Source: Bin5 sp965242905 (GTDB taxonomy: Bacteria; Chloroflexota; Anaerolineae; Caldilineales; Caldilineaceae). From it: a DNA stretch of 64,000 nucleotides. Location: the NCBI GenBank assembly GCA_965242905.1, contig CBDETM010000002.1, forward strand, positions 1,984,001 through 2,048,000, read 5' to 3'. The notes beneath the pieces were generated by a model. It saw nothing but the letters and a program-made list of their open reading frames with translations. It searched no databases and was not told the origin of the DNA. Position 1 is the stretch's first letter; the number at the start of each line of letters is the position of its first letter. Positions 57,925 through 64,000 of the stretch are shown here, one piece after another. Made by a program: the position numbers and the translations under genes.

Positions 57925-59276
57925 TCGATAACAGATACCTGCTTCTGGATACCGCCCTCTGGGCGCAAGCCAATCATCTGACTGTGACGCCGGGGCAGGC
58001 GCGCAAAGCAGGCCAAAACCCTCTCTTCGGCGAAGACCTGCCCTGGGAAGTCCGCCACGACAACCTCTACCCCAACGTGATCTTCGATAGCGCCGACAAC
58101 CTCTACAAATGCTGGTACAACCCCTTCGTCATCGACGTGGCCACATCCGATACCCCGCCCGCACAGCGGGAACGCGGCGCCTATCGCGCTGCCCTTGACC
58201 GCGCAAGAGCCGCCGAACACATCAGGAAGCACCGCGAGATGGGCGTCTGTTACGCCGTCTCCACCGATGGCATCCACTGGGACAGGCCCGAGCTCGGCCT
58301 GATCGAGTTCAACGGCTCCACCCGCAACAACCTCGTCATGCGCGACGTGCACGGCGTCGGCGTAACCCTCGACCCCCATGATCCCGACCCCGCCGGCAGG
58401 TTCAAGGCCTTCATGGAGGGCGGCACAGCCAGTTCGCCCGACGGCCTGCACTGGTCCCCCATCCAGCCCTGCCCCGAGATCGACGCCCGTTGGGACACCC
58501 ACAACAATCTCTTCTGGGACGAACGCCACGCCCGCTATGTCGGCATAACCCGCCTGTTTGACGGACGCCAGCGCACCGTCGGCCGTACCGAGAGCGAGGA
58601 CTTCAAGACCTGGACGCGCGCGGTCGAGGTCCTCCGCGCCCTGCCCGACGAGCCTGATCGCCAGACCTACGCCCTGATCGCCTTCCCCTGTGCCCAGATC
58701 TATCTCGGCCTCCTGATGATGTTCGATACCGCGACCGACCTTGTCGACTGCGAACTGGCCTGGAGCCGCGACACCGTGCAATGGGAGCGCGTCTCACCGG
58801 GGACGCCCCTGATCGAACGCGGCGCGGAGGGCAGCTTCGACTGGGGCTGCGTCTACGCGGGAGCTTATCCGTTCCTCAAGGACGGGCGCCTGCAGCTCTA
58901 TTACGGCGGCAGCGACGGCCCCCATACCGACTGGCGCTCCGCCTATCTGGGACTGGCGACCCTGCGCCCGGACGGGTTTGCCGGGTTGACGCCGGTCAGT
59001 AAGACACAGACCGCCACGCTCGTCACGCAGCCTGTGCTGTGCAGCGGGCGTCAACTCCACCTCAGCGCCGACGCCGAAGGCGGCCAGGTCAGAGCGGCGC
59101 TCGCCGATGTCGATGGCAAGGGCCTCGCCGATTCGATTCCGGTCCAGACCGATGGCACCGATCTCCCCATGCAATGGCACGACGGTCAGGACCTGGCCGC
59201 GCTTGTCGGCCGGGAAATTCAGCTTATCTTCGAACTGCAGGACGCGACGCTCTATTCCTTCTCTTTCAGCGATTAA
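57921..59276 (+). CDS. GH32/43-like beta-propeller glycosidase or binding protein
   Basis: A 451-residue protein with the five-bladed-propeller style of GH32/GH43/GH68 relatives. It has DNLYPNVIFDSADNLYKCWY (about 44-63), the repeated YAVSTDGIHWDRPELG (about 112-127) and ASSPDGLHWSPIQ blocks, RYVGITRLFDGR (about 205-216) and LPFLKDGRLQLYYGGSDGPH-like (about 310-330). Acidic residues in DRPE, DEPDRQ and WGCVYAGAY are candidates for catalysis but no full catalytic set is certain. It has no signal peptide, so it acts inside the cell on transported sugar. Family placement is by pattern only. Confidence 0.75.
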   Translation: MIDNRYLLLDTALWAQANHLTVTPGQARKAGQNPLFGEDLPWEVRHDNLYPNVIFDSADNLYKCWYNPFVIDVATSDTPPAQRERGAYRAALDRARAAEHIRKHREMGVCYAVSTDGIHWDRPELGLIEFNGSTRNNLVMRDVHGVGVTLDPHDPDPAGRFKAFMEGGTASSPDGLHWSPIQPCPEIDARWDTHNNLFWDERHARYVGITRLFDGRQRTVGRTESEDFKTWTRAVEVLRALPDEPDRQTYALIAFPCAQIYLGLLMMFDTATDLVDCELAWSRDTVQWERVSPGTPLIERGAEGSFDWGCVYAGAYPFLKDGRLQLYYGGSDGPHTDWRSAYLGLATLRPDGFAGLTPVSKTQTATLVTQPVLCSGRQLHLSADAEGGQVRAALADVDGKGLADSIPVQTDGTDLPMQWHDGQDLAALVGREIQLIFELQDATLYSFSFSD

Positions 59277-59387
59277 CCCCTAGTTTGTATAGGCGGCCGC
59301 CTGCCGCCCGCGCCATCCCGCGAGATGCACGCCGCCTTCAGCGGGTGAATCTCGCAACACCGCCACCGAATATATAAGGAGAAACTC

Positions 59388-60242
59388 ATGGGAACGAGAA
59401 TGGAAGGCAAAGTCGCCATCATCACCGGCGCCACATTGGGGCTGGGCAAAGCCGGCGCGCTGGCGTTCGCCCGCGAAGGCGCCTCCGTCGTCATCTGCGA
59501 CCGCGGCCGAACGCCGGAGAACTCGCAGAAGGTACTGGCGCAGGCCGAAGGTCTCAGCGGTGAGATCGCCTACAAGCGCTGCGACGTCATGATCAAAGAG
59601 GACATCAAAGCCCTGGTCCAATTCACCGTGGAGCGCTATGGGCGCGTCGATGTCATGGTCAACAACGCCGTTATCGACAACCCGGGGGGCCTTTTGGAGG
59701 AAGTCACGCTCCAGGACTGGGAGGACGGCTTCATGTGCCACGTGACCGCGCCGCTTCTCTTCTGCAAAGAGGTGGTCCCGCTCATGATCAAGCAGGGGGG
59801 CGGCAACATCATCAACGTCTCATCCGGTATCGCCCTTGCCGGCAGTCCCAGCATCTCGTCCTATGGCCCGGCCAAGGCCGCCATGATCAACTTCACCCAG
59901 CATCTGGCCATCACCTACGGCCCCGACGGCATCCGCGCCAACACGCTCACCCCCGCCCGTATGCTCACCGAAAAGAAATACGAGATGCTCGCCAACAGTC
60001 CCGCCGCGGTCCGCACGCAGAAATTCGCCTACCCAATGGGCAGCCCCGCCTTGCCCGAACAGGTGGCCGAGGTCATGCTGTTTCTGGCCTCTGATGAGTC
60101 CGTCGCCATCACCGGCCACAACCTGATCGCCGACGCCGGCAACACGGCATTCGGCCCGGGCGGCATGATCGGACGGCTGGAGAAGGATCTGCGCGCCAGG
60201 TTGGAGGCGCAGGGCTCGGCCTGGTTGAAGGATGAACTGTAG
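59388..60242 (+). CDS. Short-chain dehydrogenase/reductase
   Basis: A 284-residue SDR. The cofactor motif is ITGATLGLGKAG (about 12-23), MVNNAVI (about 88-94) replaces the usual NNAG, and the catalytic Ser and Tyr-x-x-x-Lys are in NVSSGIALAGSPSISSYGPAKAA (split, about 141-163). AAGGAG precedes ATG 59388. It follows the ABC system 2 and propeller genes by 111 bp on the same strand and could oxidise the imported sugar. The C-terminal 30 residues extend beyond the typical family end. Confidence 0.9.
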   Translation: MGTRMEGKVAIITGATLGLGKAGALAFAREGASVVICDRGRTPENSQKVLAQAEGLSGEIAYKRCDVMIKEDIKALVQFTVERYGRVDVMVNNAVIDNPGGLLEEVTLQDWEDGFMCHVTAPLLFCKEVVPLMIKQGGGNIINVSSGIALAGSPSISSYGPAKAAMINFTQHLAITYGPDGIRANTLTPARMLTEKKYEMLANSPAAVRTQKFAYPMGSPALPEQVAEVMLFLASDESVAITGHNLIADAGNTAFGPGGMIGRLEKDLRARLEAQGSAWLKDEL

Positions 60243-60245
60243 GAC

Positions 60246-61481
60246 TCAGTTCCAGCTGCCGATAAAGTCCGCGAGGGTGAAATCGGCCGGCATTTCGTTG
60301 AAAAAGTAGCGCATCGGCCGCGCCTGGAAACCGGGCGCGAAATGCTCGTCCTCCGCCTGGAGCTTGTCGTCCAGCACCGCAAAGCGCCTGTGGAGGGCCG
60401 CGGCCTCCTCCACTGAGAAACGCGCCGCGAACTGCGGCCCCCAGTTGATTGAAATCGAATGTGGAGAGCGCGCACGCTGGCGGTAGTCCTCGGTGATCCC
60501 CTCCAGAGGATCGGGGTCAGCCCCACTGTCCCCGTTTTCATGCTTCACGACCTGGAGATGCAAAACCGCCTTGGAGAGATAGATCGTCAGGACCATCTTG
60601 CCGTCTTCGCCTACACCCGGCTGCAGCGCTTCGAGCGCGTTATAGTAGGCACCGGCGTTGCCATTGAGTGCCTCCCGTAGCGCGATCTCGGTCAAGTCCT
60701 GCAGCGCCGCGCTCTTCCCGTTCCACTGCCTGAACGACGCCCGCGCCCCGGGCGACAGGAATTCGGCGAAGGAGATGTCGGGGTAGTAGGGGAAAATAGT
60801 ATGCCCCCCGTGGATGGTACGGCGCGTCTTGGGGCTGTAGTTACTGCCCCAGTGCAACATGTAGTTGATATACACGACCGCGTCGCCGGCGTTCAACTCC
60901 ACCGGGATGCCGCCGGGCACGGTGCGCCGCGGGTCGGCCGACAGCGACCGGTTTTCGTCCTCCGTGTTGAGCCGCAGATGGCTGCCCGGCACAACCCAGA
61001 GCACGTCATCGTCGTAGAGCGGGATGTTCCACTGCACGTATTTGGGCCCGTTCTCCTTCAAATCCTTCTGCAGGCCGGCCAGAGGCGCCATGTCGATCGG
61101 GTGGATGTCGCGATGCCACGCAGCCGGGCCATGATCGCGCACCGGGCTGCACATTAGCATCATGCCGGCCACCGCCGCCGCCTCCGGCACGCTCAAAAGC
61201 TGGCGGCTTACCCCCAGCGTACTCTCCTGCAGCCAGACCTCAACCGTGCTCGCAGTCGCTTCGTCGATCAGCCCGTTGTAGGAGACCAGCCGCGGCTGCG
61301 GATTCGTTTCCCAGACGCCGCCGGGCGGGTCGTCCGGCCCCCGCTCCCGCGCCCAGATCTTCCTCTGCCTCCCAACCAGCGTCTCAAAATCGGCCCGCAC
61401 CTCCTCCAACCGGTCCGGCGGGATAACCTCCCGCAGCACAAGATACCCCTGCTCCATGAACTGTTCACGGCTGACCTGCAT
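60246..61481 (-). CDS. Phytanoyl-CoA dioxygenase-family protein, large form
   Basis: A 411-residue PhyH-type Fe(II)/2-oxoglutarate oxygenase, longer than the usual 250-300 residues. The family start is FMEQGYLVLREVIPPDRLEE (8-27). The likely iron ligands are His-x-Asp in AAWHRDIHPID (about 123-133) and a distal His in NYMLHWGSNYSPKTRRTIHG (about 208-227), with an Arg nearby for 2-oxoglutarate. ATG 61481 was chosen over the 61538 start because the family begins there. It converges on the SDR gene, ending three bases after it. Its substrate is unknown. Confidence 0.88.
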   Translation of the reverse strand: MQVSREQFMEQGYLVLREVIPPDRLEEVRADFETLVGRQRKIWARERGPDDPPGGVWETNPQPRLVSYNGLIDEATASTVEVWLQESTLGVSRQLLSVPEAAAVAGMMLMCSPVRDHGPAAWHRDIHPIDMAPLAGLQKDLKENGPKYVQWNIPLYDDDVLWVVPGSHLRLNTEDENRSLSADPRRTVPGGIPVELNAGDAVVYINYMLHWGSNYSPKTRRTIHGGHTIFPYYPDISFAEFLSPGARASFRQWNGKSAALQDLTEIALREALNGNAGAYYNALEALQPGVGEDGKMVLTIYLSKAVLHLQVVKHENGDSGADPDPLEGITEDYRQRARSPHSISINWGPQFAARFSVEEAAALHRRFAVLDDKLQAEDEHFAPGFQARPMRYFFNEMPADFTLADFIGSWN

Positions 61482-61522
61482 CGTTCGTCCTCCTATTCTG
61501 GTCAGTGCGGTCACTGAACAAG

Positions 61523-61554
61523 AAGCCCCGGCAGTCAATCCTACCGGGGCTTTT
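61523..61554. terminator. Intrinsic terminator, probably bidirectional
   Basis: AAGCCCCGG (61523-61531) pairs with CCGGGGCTT (61544-61552), followed by TTTT on the plus strand and a looser T/C run on the minus strand. It separates the small membrane-protein gene from the dioxygenase gene on the minus strand. Confidence 0.7.
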
Positions 61555-61582
61555 ACACTTCTGCAGCGCCTTCGTCAAACGA

Positions 61583-61873
61583 TCACTTTTGTGCCTTGCG
61601 CTTCCTTCTGTCCAGGGTGTTCACCCCGGACCTGCAGAGGTCGGACAATACCTCAAAGGCGACAAGGCAGAATGACACCAACAAAAAAGCAATCCCCATC
61701 ACGGGGCTCGCCAGCCACTCAATTAGCGCGATACCGACAAACTCGCCAGCCGCGCCCCACAAACCAAGCGACTTCCCCACATCGGAATCGACGCGACTGC
61801 TTAGCGGCTGCGCGTAGCTCGTCATCGTCTGATGCTGTGTCGTTCTGTAGATCATCTCCGGCTCTTGATACAT
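61583..61873 (-). CDS. Small membrane protein of unknown function
   Basis: A 96-residue protein with a hydrophilic N-terminal half and one or two adjoining membrane helices at about residues 40-78 (GAAGEFVGIALIEWLASPVM and then GIAFLLVSFCLVAFEVL), followed by a basic tail (RRKRKAQK), which would face the cytoplasm. No family recognised. It stands alone between a terminator and the oxidoreductase gene at 61968. Confidence 0.6.
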   Translation of the reverse strand: MYQEPEMIYRTTQHQTMTSYAQPLSSRVDSDVGKSLGLWGAAGEFVGIALIEWLASPVMGIAFLLVSFCLVAFEVLSDLCRSGVNTLDRRKRKAQK

Positions 61874-61967
61874 CTTTGCACCTCCAGGGCGAGCAACGCA
61901 CCTGCGACCGTCAGCGCTGGCAATATATCATACGTCCGGTACGCCGTTAAGTTGCCCAGAGCGCACC

Positions 61968-63086
61968 CTACACATCCTCCGCCTGCAACCTCTCCAACAA
62001 CTCGCTGTACGCCTCCCTATCCAGCGGCAACTCCACCGCCTCACCGGTGGCGCCGCTGTAGATCATCGCATTGGCCAGCTCCAGCGACTTCAACCCCTCT
62101 TCGCCGTTGCAGCGCGGTTCGCCGCCCTCGCGAATCGCGCGGTGGAAATCCTTGTAGACGGCCGCATGCCCGTGCTGCTCCGGCTCGTCCTCGACACCGG
62201 CGTCGGCATCAGCCGCTTCCGTGCGCACAAACGGTTCGGGGCTGTCGGTAATCAACTGGCGCAGGTCGGTCTCGTAGCGCTCGTACTCGATGCGGTCCTG
62301 GTGCAGCACGATCTTCCCCCCCGTGCCGGACACCTCAAAAGTGCGGGGACCGCTCTCGGTCGTGCTGAAATAGATGGTGCCGTGCGCGTCCTCCGGCCAC
62401 TCCAGCAGCGCGGTCGCGGTATCCTCGGTCTGGATCGCGTGCAGGCGCGTACAGGTGGCCGCGTAGACCCGCTGCGGCGAACCGACCAGATGGCAGACCA
62501 GGTCCAGGTCATGCGGGGCCTGGTTCATCAGGACACCGCCGCCCTCGCCTCGCCACGTGCCCCGCCAGCCGCCGCGCAGGTAGTAGGCCGCCGTGCGCAT
62601 CCACGGGAAGACGCCCGTCACCCGCTGGATACGGCCCAGCTGCCCGCTGTCGATCAACCGCTTCATCGCCCGCACGTGTGGCAGCTGCCGGTACTGGTAG
62701 TTCACCGCCAGCACGCGGTTGTTGGCCCGCGCCGCCGCGATCATCGCGTCCGCCTCCTTGACCTGGATAGCGACCGGCTTTTCCACCAGCACATGGCTGC
62801 CGGCGTTGAGCGCGTCGATTGCGATCGGCGCGTGGAATGGATGGGGCGTGATGATCACCGTCACGTCCGGCTTGGTCTCGGCCAGCATCTGCCGGTGGTC
62901 GGGATAGAAGGGGCAGCCCCACTCCTCGGCCCGCTCCTGGCCCGGCTCCGGCGCCACGTCCGAACCGCCGACCACCTCGACTTCATCCAGGCTGAGCCCC
63001 ATCGAGTGGGAACGGAAAATGCCCGCGCCCATGCCAACCACAGCGTGGCGCAGCTTCGGTCCTTGTGGAGAGGGTGAGTTCGACAC
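61968..63086 (-). CDS. Gfo/Idh/MocA-family oxidoreductase, paralog 2
   Basis: A 372-residue NAD(P)-dependent oxidoreductase. It has AVVGMGAGIFRSHSMGL (about 15-31), the cofactor Glu-Lys-Pro in HVLVEKPVAIQVKEAD (about 95-110), NYQYRQLP, and the substrate-site GGGVLMNQAPHDLDLVCHLVG (about 188-208) with catalytic His. This PHDLDL variant (x-P-H-D-x-D) is common in inositol and scyllo-inositol dehydrogenase relatives. It is one of the catabolic genes around the second ABC operon. The next gene upstream on the same strand is a zinc dehydrogenase 120 bp away. Confidence 0.92.
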   Translation of the reverse strand: MSNSPSPQGPKLRHAVVGMGAGIFRSHSMGLSLDEVEVVGGSDVAPEPGQERAEEWGCPFYPDHRQMLAETKPDVTVIITPHPFHAPIAIDALNAGSHVLVEKPVAIQVKEADAMIAAARANNRVLAVNYQYRQLPHVRAMKRLIDSGQLGRIQRVTGVFPWMRTAAYYLRGGWRGTWRGEGGGVLMNQAPHDLDLVCHLVGSPQRVYAATCTRLHAIQTEDTATALLEWPEDAHGTIYFSTTESGPRTFEVSGTGGKIVLHQDRIEYERYETDLRQLITDSPEPFVRTEAADADAGVEDEPEQHGHAAVYKDFHRAIREGGEPRCNGEEGLKSLELANAMIYSGATGEAVELPLDREAYSELLERLQAEDV

Positions 63087-63206
63087 GTTGTCTTCCTTTA
63101 CCTGTTCGTTTGTACTCTATTTGAAATGTGGGAACAGCGGTGCATCGCGGATGGCGGCCACCGGCACGGTCGGGTCGATCCAGCGACCAAGGCCGGCCAC
63201 CGCGGC

Positions 63207-64000
63207 CTAGAAGTGCAGCATCGCCTTGACAACCTGGTTCTCCGGTTGGATCCAGCCGGGAAACGCGTCGATCAGCTCTTCCGGCGGCGTGCTGTGCGTA
63301 AGCCAGGGGGCCAGGTCGATCGCGCCGGTCTCCAGCGTCTCGACAACGCGGGCGAAATCGGCGCTGGTGGCGTTGCGGCTGCTGATCAGTGTCGTCTCGC
63401 GGCGGTGAAACTCCGGGTCGGGGAACGTGATATCGTCCTGCACCAGGCTGATAAAGACAACGCTGCCGCCCTGTTCGATCAGGCCCAGCGCGTTCATCAT
63501 CGAGCGTGCATTGCCGGTGGCGTCGAACACGGTCAGGGGCAGATCGCCGCCGAACACCGCCCGCAGCTGGGCCTCCGCGTCCCCGCGCCCGTCGATCAGA
63601 TGCTCCACCCCCAGGTTTTCCTGCACAAAGCGCATCCGATTCTCGTCGATCTCCATCACCGCCACGTCAGCGCCGGCCAAGCGCGCAAAAGCCACCGCGG
63701 TCAGCCCGATCGGACCGGCGCCTATCACCAGTGTCGACTCTCCCGGTTCCAGCCCGGCCCTGTCCACCGCGTGCGCACCGATGCACAGCGTCTCCACCAG
63801 GGCCAGATGTTCCAGCGGCAGCGTCTCGGAGCGGTGCAGCTTGTCGATCGGGACGGTGATCAGCTCACGCATGCCCCCATCCATATGCACGCCCAGTACC
63901 CCCAGATGGGAACAGCAGTTTATGCGCCCGCGACGGCACGCGCTGCACACGCCGCAGTTCAAATACGGCTCGACCGCGCACCGGTCGCCCGCGCGCAGGC
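63207..64000 (-). CDS. Zinc-dependent alcohol/threonine dehydrogenase-like protein (partial, runs off right edge)
   Basis: The C-terminal 260 or so residues of a medium-chain dehydrogenase; the frame is open to the window edge, so the start is missing. Unlike the tandem dehydrogenases at 35551-37818 it keeps the structural zinc site (NCGVCSACRRGRINC, C-x2-C-x2-C-x7-C). The NAD site is VIGAGPIGLTAVAFARLAGA (about residues 85-104 of the visible part). It probably oxidises a sugar or polyol. In the same frame after its TAG stop, 29 further sense codons follow before TAG at about 63120. Confidence 0.9.
   Translation of the reverse strand, partial: LRAGDRCAVEPYLNCGVCSACRRGRINCCSHLGVLGVHMDGGMRELITVPIDKLHRSETLPLEHLALVETLCIGAHAVDRAGLEPGESTLVIGAGPIGLTAVAFARLAGADVAVMEIDENRMRFVQENLGVEHLIDGRGDAEAQLRAVFGGDLPLTVFDATGNARSMMNALGLIEQGGSVVFISLVQDDITFPDPEFHRRETTLISSRNATSADFARVVETLETGAIDLAPWLTHSTPPEELIDAFPGWIQPENQVVKAMLHF

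Overview
The window is GC-rich, densely coded bacterial DNA, probably from an uncultured member of Chloroflexota (Caldilineae/Anaerolineae type). That placement is inferred from F420 biosynthesis and use (CofD, an FbiB-C-like nitroreductase, a luciferase-like F420 oxidoreductase), Tat-type lipoproteins, many sugar ABC systems and intergenic heptamer arrays. There is no rRNA or tRNA to confirm it.

Layout. 1-2147 (-): an N6-adenine DNA methyltransferase running off the left edge. 2196-6035: cofD, an F420-linked nitroreductase, an orphan HicB antitoxin and an F420-dependent oxidoreductase. 6231-14845: a molybdenum hydroxylase (fused FAD/2Fe-2S subunit, then the Mo subunit) with GNAT, acyltransferase, membrane, VOC and nitrilase genes, and an intact IS982-family element. 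15132-20039: a toxin-antitoxin remnant, a tandem-Cache lipoprotein, a decayed IS with terminal repeats, and two tandem Uma2-type genes. 20425-29256 (+): a sugar ABC transporter with GH36 and GH4 galactosidase-like enzymes, an SDR and a phytanoyl-CoA dioxygenase. 29321-37818: an AIM24-like protein, YgiT and HigA orphan antitoxins, an aminotransferase/HAD/glutamate-cysteine-ligase operon, YbaK and two tandem alcohol dehydrogenases. 38138-42346: a giant secreted LRR-protease-SH3 protein. 42422-54442 (-): a sugar/uronate catabolic island with five TIM-barrel isomerases, a 2-hydroxyacid dehydrogenase, SDR, GH88 and a Gfo/Idh/MocA oxidoreductase, interrupted by a two-gene PARIS-like anti-phage system (46614-48499). 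54680-64000: a second sugar ABC operon with a GH32/43-like protein and SDR, then a second dioxygenase, a Gfo/Idh/MocA oxidoreductase and a partial zinc dehydrogenase.

How it works together. Two binding-protein-dependent importers bring in oligosaccharides. The GH36/GH4 and GH88 enzymes would cut galactosides and unsaturated uronides. The isomerase, dehydrogenase and SDR sets would then oxidise or isomerise unusual sugars, polyols or inositols. The F420 genes supply a deazaflavin redox cofactor.

Most notable signals: the PARIS-like ATPase/TOPRIM pair; an intergenic repeat family with four copies, two of them long (about 330 bp), and a conserved 70-85 bp double-hairpin core; dispersed heptamer arrays, one of them split by the IS982 element; several antitoxins without toxins, one beside a visible HigB stub; and a 625-bp IS relic with 17/18-matching terminal repeats.
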